The notes under the pieces are model-generated. The model saw only the letters and a list, made by a program, of their open reading frames with translations. It was not told the origin of the DNA and ran no database searches. Position numbers and translations under genes: made by a program. A DNA stretch of 64,000 bases from Verrucomicrobiota bacterium (GTDB lineage: Bacteria > Verrucomicrobiota > Lentisphaeria > JABSQK01 > JAJFLO01), in the NCBI GenBank assembly GCA_021772615.1, contig JAJFLQ010000157.1:1-64000 (forward strand), given 5' to 3'. Shown in pieces: positions 18,219 through 26,490 of the stretch. Position 1 is the first letter of the stretch, and every line of letters starts with the position of its first letter.

Positions 18219-18378
18219 AATTGTGTTCCCTTTGCAGACGCACCGCAACAGACCGGATGCTCACTGCCCTTGATCTTGATGGAAAATTGAATATAAAGGG
18301 TATTTGAGAGTGCCGGTGCTATCGACAACGACTGTATCACACCGAACCAGGTGTTTCAGTCAAATCTGGGCTGAAATA

Positions 18379-18720
18379 ATGAATCGTATCGTCAATCACA
18401 TAACGCGATGCCTGTTTGCAATTATGGCTGGTATCGCCTTCTGCAGCCATGGCGGTGTCGTTGTGTCGATGGTCGGCGATGACGATGGATTTGGCGGCAG
18501 CCAGGGAGCAGACAGCAACCCCGGTGATGTGTTTTCGATCTTCCTTACACCGTCGATTGCACCCGGTACATATACCGACCTGGACGCCATGGATGTAACT
18601 ACGACAGAGCCGTGGACTACGTACACGTTTATTTTCAACATCCCGTGGGAGGCGGTACCACCTAGGACTTTCTGTCGGAATTTATTAAATTCCGGTCATT
18701 CAAGTTTTCAATTGCGTTGA
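18379..18720 (+). CDS. Short secreted protein, apparently truncated
   Basis: 113 residues from the ATG at 18379. A signal peptide (about 1-25, ending near CSHGG) is followed by VVSMVGDDDGFGGSQGADS, a Gly/Asp-rich opening often seen in exosortase-targeted (PEP-CTERM) proteins, then an IFLTPSIAPG and a TYTFIFNIPWE stretch. The sequence then turns into unlike composition (VPPRTFCRNLLNSG) and stops, in the region of a perfect palindrome. No sorting signal is left. It reads like the first third of a longer surface protein whose end was lost. Whether it is still made is open. Confidence 0.45.
   Translation: MNRIVNHITRCLFAIMAGIAFCSHGGVVVSMVGDDDGFGGSQGADSNPGDVFSIFLTPSIAPGTYTDLDAMDVTTTEPWTTYTFIFNIPWEAVPPRTFCRNLLNSGHSSFQLR
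18676..18694. repeat. Perfect palindrome CGGAATTT-ATT-AAATTCCG
   Basis: Eight-base arms with a three-base loop lie inside the 3' end of the truncated secreted-protein frame. It has no T run on either side, so it is not a classic terminator; it could be a protein-binding site or a remnant of an insertion. Confidence 0.7.
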
Positions 18721-18762
18721 GGTCTGAACGACAGAACCGCAATCGCTCGCGCCGCGCATGCA

Positions 18763-19461
18763 TTAACCTTCCCGTTGAATCGCTCGCAATGTCTGTCGTA
18801 CAAACGGCCACAATAGCCCCAGGCTCTGATCCGTGCGCTGCTTGAGCGCCCACAAACCCGGCAAGCAACCGGGGTGGCGAAGTACATGCCGGGCGACGTT
18901 GAATATGCCCACCTCGCCATCGTCCATAACGTGCTTGTTGAAATCCATTGGGAGATCGTCAGTAATACGATCGCTGACGCAGCGAATAACCGCAAAGGGA
19001 ATGCGGCGTTGACCGCAAAACTCGGCGATGGCGCCGGACTCCATATCGATAAAGGCCGGCTCATCCAGCGTGTGCTGTGCAGCGACTTTCCGTTTTTGGG
19101 ATACCTGCCACAACATCGCATTCACGGGAATCGCTGTCGCGTAATGTACGCGGTGTTGGTGGGCAGCGGCGTGACGGATGGCAGCCAGGATAGCTGGTGA
19201 CGGTCGATCGGTCGAGCCAAAAATTTCCGTAGCGACGACGATATCACCTAATTCCATCGCCTTCGTCAGGCCGCCGGCGAGTCCTATACTGATCAGCGTC
19301 TTGAAGCTGTGGCGATTATAGGCCTTCTCGAGTTGTTGGATGGTACAGCGACGGCCCATCCCGGTTGCCAGCGTCGTGCAGTGTGAACCTCTTACTGCAA
19401 GTCCGGCAAGCTCGCGCCGCAACGCTGCGGTAACAACCACGTTGCCCACGCGATCAACCAA
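18763..19461 (-). CDS. hpnG: Hopanoid-associated nucleoside phosphorylase HpnG
   Basis: A 232-residue member of the purine nucleoside phosphorylase/nucleosidase fold, with SIGLAGGL near residue 60 and DMESGAIAEF holding the substrate-binding Glu, then CVSDRITDDLP. HpnG removes adenine from adenosylhopane to give the ribosyl hopanoid side chain. The assignment is helped by the overlap of eight bases with the upstream hpnH stop, so the two genes form one translational unit on the minus strand. Length fits the family. Confidence 0.88.
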   Translation of the reverse strand: MVDRVGNVVVTAALRRELAGLAVRGSHCTTLATGMGRRCTIQQLEKAYNRHSFKTLISIGLAGGLTKAMELGDIVVATEIFGSTDRPSPAILAAIRHAAAHQHRVHYATAIPVNAMLWQVSQKRKVAAQHTLDEPAFIDMESGAIAEFCGQRRIPFAVIRCVSDRITDDLPMDFNKHVMDDGEVGIFNVARHVLRHPGCLPGLWALKQRTDQSLGLLWPFVRQTLRAIQREG

Positions 19462-20461
19462 AAAAATTCCATGCGGCCATACGCACCATATCGCGCGGGC
19501 TCTTCTTTAACTCAAACACGGCAGAGGTTTCGAACCCACTGTGCATCATGCAGTTCTGACAGGCACGGTCACTCCGGCTCTCCCAATACCCCCAATCTAC
19601 GCCGTTCCAAAATTCATCGAACGTGTCGTAATATTGCTTGCCAATAAGGTAGCATGGACCTTTCCAGCCGAGCGGCGTATAGGTCACGGTGCTCCATGGC
19701 GAGCAATTGTAGTCTCGCATACCGGCTGTGAATTCTATATACATCGGTGTCGACATTAGGCGAAACCGACGCGACAACTCCAGAACCCGTTTGAATTTCT
19801 CGTGGATATCCTTTTTGGTGAGGAAAATATCGCGATCAACCGATTCGTACTGGTAACCGGGTGCGATCAACATGCCGTCCACGCCTATCTCCGCGAGCAT
19901 GTCGCACAGCTCTTCTATCTCGTCTATATCCGTCTCTTTGAATATCGTCGAATTCGTGGTGACGTGGTAGCCCCGCTTCTTCGCTTCCCGCAACATCTCG
20001 ATAGCGGTATCAAATGTTCCCTCGCGGTCGCATACCATATCATGGGTCGCGCGAAGTCCGTCGAGGTGAATATTGACAGTGAGCCGTTTATGGGGTTCGA
20101 TCTTGTCAAACACCCGTTTGTCGAGAAGTAATGCATTGGTACAAAGATAGATATGCTTTTTGCGGTCGATTGCTTCAGTGATCAACTCTTTGAGTTCGGG
20201 ATAAATCGTCGGCTCTCCTCCGCAAATGGACATGATGGGTGCGCCCGCCTCATCCACTGCCTGCAGGCATTTCTCAAGCGGCAGGCGATCTTTGAGCTTG
20301 CCGGTATGCCGTTCGACCGAGCACCCCAGACACGCAAGGTTACAGGTATAAAGGGGTTCGAGCATTAGTACCATCGGGTATCGCTTTCGTCCCTTGATAG
20401 ATTGGCGAAATTGATGCCGAATTGAATCGGTTGTGATATGAAGCGGAAATCGCATGATCAT
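19454..20461 (-). CDS. hpnH: Radical SAM adenosyl-hopene transferase HpnH
   Basis: 335 residues with CNLACLGC (C40, C44, C47), the radical SAM CxxxCxxC motif for the 4Fe-4S cluster, preceded by KGRKRYPMVLMLEPLYTC, which is characteristic of HpnH. ICGGEPT is the SAM-binding GGE. A second Cys cluster near the C-terminus (CQNCMMH) matches the SPASM-like end. It couples the adenosyl group to diploptene, the first step of bacteriohopanepolyol side-chain synthesis; HpnG follows. The start may be the ATG at 20455 instead of 20461; neither has a strong ribosome site. Confidence 0.93.
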   Translation of the reverse strand: MIMRFPLHITTDSIRHQFRQSIKGRKRYPMVLMLEPLYTCNLACLGCSVERHTGKLKDRLPLEKCLQAVDEAGAPIMSICGGEPTIYPELKELITEAIDRKKHIYLCTNALLLDKRVFDKIEPHKRLTVNIHLDGLRATHDMVCDREGTFDTAIEMLREAKKRGYHVTTNSTIFKETDIDEIEELCDMLAEIGVDGMLIAPGYQYESVDRDIFLTKKDIHEKFKRVLELSRRFRLMSTPMYIEFTAGMRDYNCSPWSTVTYTPLGWKGPCYLIGKQYYDTFDEFWNGVDWGYWESRSDRACQNCMMHSGFETSAVFELKKSPRDMVRMAAWNFFG

Positions 20462-20831
20462 CTCGTCGATAGTGTCAACGTCGCAAAACCAGTTACGTTC
20501 GACATTTATTGAAAGTGGGAAACGGAACAGCCACAGCAGGCCGGATCCGCGTTACGCAATGGTAGTCATACTATCTTTTTTCTGAAAGATCAAGGAGTTG
20601 CGCGTCGCCGTCAACATAAATCAATCCACTGTTCCATCCGAACGAGAGCGTTAGTCATGCAGAAATGTGGTCTCGTTGCGGCAACGGCCATCGCGTTGTG
20701 GCGGGCAAAATATGCACCGAACTGGCAATTGTATCGGAAATATTCTAAATTACCCGCAAATGCGATCGCTTGTCGCATGCCCGCTCCGGACAGTGTGGCG
20801 ACCGTAATACTATTCATCACCAGGGGAACTC
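20462..20831. other. Divergent intergenic region between hpnH and squalene synthase
   Basis: About 370 bases that should carry the promoters of both divergent genes. No defended promoter, riboswitch or small gene is seen; the CAGGGGAA ribosome site of squalene synthase lies at 20821-20828. Confidence 0.5.
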
Positions 20832-21875
20832 GTGCTCGTTGCCAACCATCAAAATCGTGACTTGGGATCTTCGCTGTCCGTATGTCTTGACCTGTTGCCG
20901 TCGGTATCTCGAAGTTTCGCGATAAGCATTCTGCATCTGCGCGGACCGTTGCGGACTGCGGTCATCACGTCTTATCTCCTGTGCCGTATCGCCGACACGG
21001 TGGAGGACGATCCGCAGGCGCCCGTTGCGGTACGATCCCAACTCTTCGATCTTCTGCGTAGCAGCCTCACTGAGGACGCAGCCATCCAAACGTTCACGGA
21101 CATGGCCGGTGATGTACTGGCCGGTGAAGGCGCCCATCTGCGGCTCGTGTCCAAAACGCCGGATGTCTTTGTGCTACACCGATCACTCAACGTTGAAGTC
21201 CAGGAGGTTATCAACCGATGGGTGTCGGAAATGATCGTCGGAATGAATGCGTTTGTCATACGCTACCCGGGCGGCATCCACCTACAGACCATTGAGGAGT
21301 TTCACGAGTACTGCTATTATGTCGCCGGTACGGTAGGTCATCTCTTGACGGAATTATGGAAATTACATTCGAACCGAATTGATAATGTCACATTTACACG
21401 GCTCAATCGCCTTAGCGAGGCGTTTGGAGAAGGCCTCCAAACGGTAAACATACTCAAAGATATTGCCTCCGATGTGGAGAAGGAAAATGCCGTATTTTTG
21501 CCGGAACTGAATCTAAAAAAATGCGGTAGCTCGCAGAAATCAATCCTCGATCCGGACCACATCCAGGAAAACAGAGAGGTCGTAACCAAATTGATCGCAT
21601 TGGCCCGCAACGATCTTGATCAGGCGATGGAATATTACCTGAACATTCCAAAGTCCGCATTTGCGATTCGCCGATTTTGTATACTGCCGCTGCTATTCGC
21701 CTTCGCCACGATTCGCGAACTATCTCATACGGATGCAATGCTGAAGTCCGGCGGCAGCGTGAAGATCACGCGCAACGAAGTAAACGCATTGATCATGCTT
21801 TCACCCTTTATGGTATGCAGCAATCACCTGGTACTTTGGCTTGCCCGGAGGGTAAGTCGTAAGCCGCTTGCCTAG
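20832..21875 (+). CDS. Squalene synthase (farnesyl-diphosphate farnesyltransferase type)
   Basis: 347 residues from a GTG start with CAGGGGAA just before it. The first Asp-rich motif is DTVED (55-59) and the second is NILKDIASDVEKE (D210, D214), together binding the magnesium-diphosphate groups. LPSVSRSFAISI and YCYYVAGTVG are typical of the one-step squalene synthases rather than of the three-gene HpnCDE route. It joins two farnesyl diphosphates head to head to squalene, the precursor that a squalene-hopene cyclase elsewhere in the genome would cyclise. It lies divergent to hpnH-hpnG, which supports a hopanoid role. Phytoene synthase is a less likely alternative. Confidence 0.85.
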   Translation: MLVANHQNRDLGSSLSVCLDLLPSVSRSFAISILHLRGPLRTAVITSYLLCRIADTVEDDPQAPVAVRSQLFDLLRSSLTEDAAIQTFTDMAGDVLAGEGAHLRLVSKTPDVFVLHRSLNVEVQEVINRWVSEMIVGMNAFVIRYPGGIHLQTIEEFHEYCYYVAGTVGHLLTELWKLHSNRIDNVTFTRLNRLSEAFGEGLQTVNILKDIASDVEKENAVFLPELNLKKCGSSQKSILDPDHIQENREVVTKLIALARNDLDQAMEYYLNIPKSAFAIRRFCILPLLFAFATIRELSHTDAMLKSGGSVKITRNEVNALIMLSPFMVCSNHLVLWLARRVSRKPLA

Positions 21876-22024
21876 GGTTTGTTGCGTCGAAATGGAAAGC
21901 CGCAGGCGCGTTCTGGGCACGGTTCCATAAGGTCTGGGAATCTCTGAATTCACGGCAGCAAAGTAGATTAGACCTCCGCAGCGTGGGGTTTGAGTAAGAG
22001 CCGTCCAGGATAGTGACACTGCGG

Positions 22025-22471
22025 TCACCGCGTTCCGGCGGCGGAAGACGAGGTTATCATCGCGGCATTGTCTCGGCTTTGACGACGGCGGGAAATCGTG
22101 ACGCCGATGGTCCCGATTGCAGCCCCAATCCCATCGGCGAGGAGGTCATGGTAGTCCGCACTTCGGTAGGGCAACCAGCCCTGCACGACTTCAGTGAAGA
22201 CAGCGAAGCACATCGTTATCGCGCACGCGAAGAGCAGAGACCTTGGGAATAGCTGCAAGGCAGCGGCCCACACCATGAAATGCAACGCGAAAAGAACAGC
22301 GTGAACGCATTTGTCCATCTGCCACTCCTCAGGAAACTCGACCGTTGACGGCGTCGGCGCGAACAACACTACCATCACCGCAATCGTATAGGAGACCGCC
22401 AGCCATCTCGCGCGGGTGGGGGACTCAACGATGCGCGCGTCGGCACCGCATGCATTTGATTTCGAAGACAT
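22025..22471 (-). CDS. VanZ-like membrane protein
   Basis: 148 residues with three to four membrane helices. The MDKCVHAVLFALHFMVW stretch followed by FTEVVQGWLPYRSADYHDLLADGIG is the pattern of the VanZ family (a charged -DK-H motif, then E-Q and D-N/D-G). The role of VanZ-like proteins is poorly known; the founder gives low-level teicoplanin resistance. The start at 22471 has no clear ribosome site. It is divergent from phosphatidylserine decarboxylase. Confidence 0.82.
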   Translation of the reverse strand: MSSKSNACGADARIVESPTRARWLAVSYTIAVMVVLFAPTPSTVEFPEEWQMDKCVHAVLFALHFMVWAAALQLFPRSLLFACAITMCFAVFTEVVQGWLPYRSADYHDLLADGIGAAIGTIGVTISRRRQSRDNAAMITSSSAAGTR

Positions 22472-22521
22472 TTTGGTAGAATCGGGTTATCACGGGAATG
22501 TTTCACCGCTATAAGTAGTGC

Positions 22522-23433
22522 ATGAACCACGATGATGCCGAGATACAGTATGTCAACAGAGAAACCGGTGAACTCGAAACCGAGGTCGTCCTTGATGAGA
22601 AATACATCCGCTGGGCATATCAGTCTCCGGCGTTGCCGCTGTTATCCGCAATCGTTTTCCGCCATGCACTCCTGAGCAGGATGTACGGCATGTACCTGGA
22701 TTCATCGTTGTCGCGACGAAAGATAATGCCGACAATTCGGACACTACGAATCGATACCAGCGAATTCGCCGATCCTGTCGATTCATTTCGCAGCTTCAAC
22801 GAATTTTTTATTCGCCGTCTGCGCCCGGAATGTCGGCCCTTCGATGAAGCACGCGATTGTCTTGTGTCCCCGGCTGACGGTCGGGTATTCGTGTTTCCGG
22901 AGATTCGCCGCGAGACGGTGATTCCAGTCAAAGGCGTCGGATTTTCTGTCGATCATCTTCTCGCCGGACTCGACAACGGATCGTTCCATGACGGCGACGT
23001 GCTTGTCATCCGGCTCTGCCCTGCGGATTACCATCGGTTTCACTTTCCTTGTGACGGGCGAATTGTTGCCAGCCACGATGAAGGCGGTACATACCACTCA
23101 GTGAATCCGATCGCGTTGGCATGCGGGCTAAATATTTTCTGTGCCAATAAGCGAACCGTAACGCTCATTGAGAACGCCGTGTTCGGCCGCATCGCCATAG
23201 TCGAAGTCGGTGCGTTCGGCGTTGGCAGTATCGTCCAGACGTGTTACAAGGACTATGTGAACAAGATGGATGAGAAAGGATACTTCACCTTTGGCGGGTC
23301 GACCATCATCCTGATATTTCAGAAGCGCAGGATACGGCTCTCGGCCGATCTTATTGAGCATTCTGCGACAGGACACGAGACTTTTGTCAAGGTTGGCAGC
23401 CTTATCGGCACACAGTATCTTGACGGCAGGTAA
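22522..23433 (+). CDS. psd: Phosphatidylserine decarboxylase
   Basis: 303 residues. FNEFFIRRLRPE, SPADGRVFVFP, the CPADYHRFHFP histidine motif and FGGSTIILIF near the C-terminus are in the expected order. The enzyme cuts itself before S260 of the GGST motif to form the pyruvoyl group, then converts phosphatidylserine to phosphatidylethanolamine at the inner membrane. The length matches the type with an added N-terminal segment of about 60 residues, seen in many PSD proteins. It is single-copy in the window and has no partner synthase beside it. Confidence 0.93.
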   Translation: MNHDDAEIQYVNRETGELETEVVLDEKYIRWAYQSPALPLLSAIVFRHALLSRMYGMYLDSSLSRRKIMPTIRTLRIDTSEFADPVDSFRSFNEFFIRRLRPECRPFDEARDCLVSPADGRVFVFPEIRRETVIPVKGVGFSVDHLLAGLDNGSFHDGDVLVIRLCPADYHRFHFPCDGRIVASHDEGGTYHSVNPIALACGLNIFCANKRTVTLIENAVFGRIAIVEVGAFGVGSIVQTCYKDYVNKMDEKGYFTFGGSTIILIFQKRRIRLSADLIEHSATGHETFVKVGSLIGTQYLDGR

Positions 23434-23469
23434 CCGGGCGAGACGTCAATGGATGCCACGCCACGAAGC

Positions 23470-23844
23470 CTATTCATGTGCGGTTAACCGCTTGCAGTCG
23501 GCGGCGGCGATGGAAGTATGGGATTGGCATCGAAGGCACGACCGACTGTGACCTTTCTTGGTAGACACGTCTTTAATGCGCGCCACGTGCCAGTTGCCAT
23601 CGCGATGCTTCCACATATGGAGCGTCTGCCATTGCACGTGCTGGTGCTGGTCCTGATCCCAGGCGTTCCGGAGCGTCACGCCGGATTCTACCAGAACCAG
23701 ATAAGGCGATGCGTCGTGCTTGACGGTTTTCTTGACATCCAGGTAAAATCGTATACGCTGACCGGGGACCTTCGTAATCGAATTTGTGTAGAGGCGGCGG
23801 TAGTCATATTCTTTTTCGCCGTTAACAAGGACACCGTCATACAT
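23470..23844 (-). CDS. Hypothetical protein, possible SnoaL-like fragment
   Basis: 124 residues from an internal ATG. The frame stays open and protein-like upstream to about 23958 (for example NTVDWDRLHGHLAKDSAWE) but without ATG, GTG or TTG, which suggests a lost start. The middle (RIRFYLDVKKTVKHDASPY, then LRNAWDQ and WKHRDGNWHVARIKD) resembles the end of SnoaL/NTF2-like cone proteins, where a W-R-x-DG-W-V motif is common. Function cannot be stated. It could be a pseudogene of such a protein; the tail after DVST is low in structure. Confidence 0.35.
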   Translation of the reverse strand: MYDGVLVNGEKEYDYRRLYTNSITKVPGQRIRFYLDVKKTVKHDASPYLVLVESGVTLRNAWDQDQHQHVQWQTLHMWKHRDGNWHVARIKDVSTKKGHSRSCLRCQSHTSIAAADCKRLTAHE

Positions 23845-24327
23845 GGCATCGGCGTCCGTCTCCCAGGCAGAGTCTTTCGCAAGATGACCGTGGAGTCGGT
23901 CCCAGTCGACGGTGTTTATCGTCCCTAAACGGCATCGATATTGCGAAGTACAGCCTTATTGACTCGTGAGTAGATCACCAATGTCGCATCCGGCGCAAGC
24001 GACCAGCGCGATCGCGGTCATGACGTGGCGAAAGATTGAAGAAACGTGGCATTGTGACATGAAATTCGTCACTGGGGAAACTATCCTTCTCTATGACTTG
24101 TGATAAGGGAATACCAGCACATCGGATTGGACTGATATATTTTAAGCCATCGATAAGCACGCCATATGCAACCCACAGCATTTCAATGCAATAAAAAACA
24201 TTTAACAACGCTGGAGCGCGTCGGGCGAGGCTGTGCATTTTTTTATGATTGCGCCAGATCGGCTGACGTATCGCATCGTTCAATCCGTTGCAAGGATCAC
24301 TCAGGTTAAGGTGCGGCTATTGCTAAT
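23845..24327. other. Intergenic region before the signalling cluster
   Basis: Apart from the possible upstream extension of the SnoaL-like fragment, I see no gene. The part from 23960 to 24327 is AT-richer than its surroundings and should hold the promoter of the REC-kinase gene. Confidence 0.45.
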
Positions 24328-25434
24328 ATGGCTGAAAAAATTATCATAATAGACGATTGCGCATTTACCTTGAAACACTTGGAAACGGCGCTGATATATG
24401 CCGGTTACGATGTATATTCCGCTCGGTCCGGTCGTGAGGGCCAGCGGTTGATCGCGGAGCAGTCGCCCAACTTGATTCTGCTCGACGTTTTGATGCCGGA
24501 CGTGGATGGCTTCCAGGTTATTGAAACACTCAAGGCAGACGCCGCGTTCTCGGCCATACCCGTGATCTTTTTGACGGGTCAGAATGACACCGGTGACGAG
24601 GTCAGAGGCTTCGACCTCGGAGCGGTGGATTACATTCTCAAACCGGTCAAGATCGATGTGGCGCTCGCACGCATTGCATTCCATCTGAAGTTCCAGGCGC
24701 TGAAAACCGAGCAGGAGGAGAGCATTCGGCAGCTGGAAAAATTGAATCGTGACAAGAACGAGATTCTGGGATTTGTGGCTCATGATCTTAAGAACCCGCT
24801 GTATTCCATCAACGGATTCGCAAGAATCGTGCAGGAGCGGCTTCATGACACGCCCGCGGATGTGATCATGGGATACCTCCAGGTCATTGAGAACGCATCG
24901 CAGCAGATGACGGTTTTCATCGACGAATTGCTCGACGTGCAGGCAATCGAGTCAGACAGCCTGAGCCTGGATACGGAGCTTGTTCTGGTGAGTGAGATTT
25001 TTGAATCTCTCGCGAATACATATGCCGATCGCGCCGATCGCAAAGGGATCGAACTGGACTATGATGTCACGGGATCCGGCAATCCCACGCTTATCAATCG
25101 TCTGATATTCGAACAAGTGCTGGATAATCTCGTCTCGAATGCCATAAAGTTTTCGCCGCCGTGCAAGCGCGTGGTCGTCCGCGCGGATATCGGCAAGTAT
25201 CGTCTCGTATGCAAAGTCGAGGATGAGGGGCCGGGATTTACCGCAGTCGATAAGGATAGTCTGTTTGGCAAGTTCAAGCGTCTCAGCGCCCGTCCGACCG
25301 GCGATGAGGGGTCGAATGGATTGGGACTCTATATTGTGAAGTCGCTTCTCGACAAGATCGGCGGGTCGATTGCGTGCGAGAGCGAACCTGGCCACGGCGC
25401 CACGTTTACGTTTGATATGCCGATCGAAGAATGA
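24328..25434 (+). CDS. Response regulator-histidine kinase hybrid (REC-HisKA-HATPase)
   Basis: 368 residues with a receiver domain first (1-120; acidic pocket IIDD near residue 8, phospho-acceptor D53 in LLDVLMPD, K in LKPVK) and then a short coiled linker, a dimerisation box with H152 in VAHDLKNPLYS, and an ATPase domain ending EGSNGLGLYIVKSLL. No membrane helix or sensor domain is present, so it is a cytoplasmic kinase whose input is phosphorylation of its own receiver by another kinase. It is followed within nine bases by the TerB-like gene and then by a REC-Ser/Thr kinase on the same strand, which suggests one signalling operon. Confidence 0.93.
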   Translation: MAEKIIIIDDCAFTLKHLETALIYAGYDVYSARSGREGQRLIAEQSPNLILLDVLMPDVDGFQVIETLKADAAFSAIPVIFLTGQNDTGDEVRGFDLGAVDYILKPVKIDVALARIAFHLKFQALKTEQEESIRQLEKLNRDKNEILGFVAHDLKNPLYSINGFARIVQERLHDTPADVIMGYLQVIENASQQMTVFIDELLDVQAIESDSLSLDTELVLVSEIFESLANTYADRADRKGIELDYDVTGSGNPTLINRLIFEQVLDNLVSNAIKFSPPCKRVVVRADIGKYRLVCKVEDEGPGFTAVDKDSLFGKFKRLSARPTGDEGSNGLGLYIVKSLLDKIGGSIACESEPGHGATFTFDMPIEE

Positions 25435-25443
25435 CATGACGCG

Positions 25444-26424
25444 ATGATACCAGACATAACACAAGTACGAGTCAAGCCGAATGCGCTGGCAATCTACGGG
25501 TACACTAATGATTCCGGTGAATTCTGGACAAACTGGGGCGAAGCCCTATTAATCATTTCCGGCGCGGACGAGGTCGTATCGACGGAGGAGATGACATGGC
25601 TGATGGACTACCTGGGTGGTACGATCGGGGTTGGAGGTGATGTACTCAAGCGCTTCCTCACCTTCGATTTTCGCACCGCGCAACTTGATCAGCGACTCCA
25701 CAAGATCACCGCGGACACATCAATACACTGTGGTCGCGCGCTATTGTACGACGCCATCCGGATGTCACGCGCGGACCATGACTACGCGATCGAGGAACGA
25801 CAGGCGGTCCACGGCGCGGCGGTCGTGCTCGGCGTTGCGCCGGGAATCGCAGCGGCGATAGAGCATATTGTTGAAAAAGAAGAGGCCATGGGCGTGACTC
25901 GATTGTCCTGCATCGATTTTGACGACACGTACGACCCGTCCGGTACCGATGAAAACCCCATTATCCAGACCAACCCGATGTTCAAGTCCATATACGGCGT
26001 GGACAAGGTATTGTACCAGACTATGGAGTCATACGGGAATGCATTGTTATGGGTTGCCGGTGCAGACGGCGTGATTTCGGATGATGAACGCAGTTGGCTG
26101 ATCGATTCGTATGCGCCATCTATGGACGTGCCGTCCGAGATCTCACAGCGATGGGATGACATTATTCATTCCGAACAATTCAGGTGCATCAAGATAGATG
26201 ATCAACTGGCACGCATCATCGGACCCAATGACGGCCGCAAGCAATTGCTCTACGATGCGATCAGAATGGCTTGGGTCGACGGATACGACCAGCGTGAGCA
26301 GGACGCGGTGATTAAAACAGCCGGCGGGTTGGGCGTGACAACGTCGCTGGTGAAAGTCCTGGAAAATCTCGTTGCTTCCGAATATCTGCTGAACGAGATG
26401 CGCAGGGCACTATTTCGCGCCTGA
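25444..26424 (+). CDS. Tandem TerB-like domain protein
   Basis: 326 residues made of two similar halves (about 1-150 and 175-326). Each has an E-x(2)-WL-x-Y helix after a GAD-x-V/I-S-x(2)-E turn, and then LLYDAIRM followed by D-x(2)-Y-x(3)-E-x(2)-AV and LGV. The acidic helix pairs resemble the TerB fold, which binds metal and membranes in tellurite-resistance and stress systems. No enzyme motif or membrane helix is visible. It is placed between a REC-kinase and a REC-Ser/Thr kinase, with nine bases to the former, so it may be a scaffold or target for them. The duplication is seen directly; the TerB name rests on pattern memory. Confidence 0.65.
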   Translation: MIPDITQVRVKPNALAIYGYTNDSGEFWTNWGEALLIISGADEVVSTEEMTWLMDYLGGTIGVGGDVLKRFLTFDFRTAQLDQRLHKITADTSIHCGRALLYDAIRMSRADHDYAIEERQAVHGAAVVLGVAPGIAAAIEHIVEKEEAMGVTRLSCIDFDDTYDPSGTDENPIIQTNPMFKSIYGVDKVLYQTMESYGNALLWVAGADGVISDDERSWLIDSYAPSMDVPSEISQRWDDIIHSEQFRCIKIDDQLARIIGPNDGRKQLLYDAIRMAWVDGYDQREQDAVIKTAGGLGVTTSLVKVLENLVASEYLLNEMRRALFRA

Positions 26425-26490
26425 GATACGTGCGGAGGTCGGCGCCGTGATAATGCCGACGAATTCAGACAGTCGCCGGCCGTTCATTTT

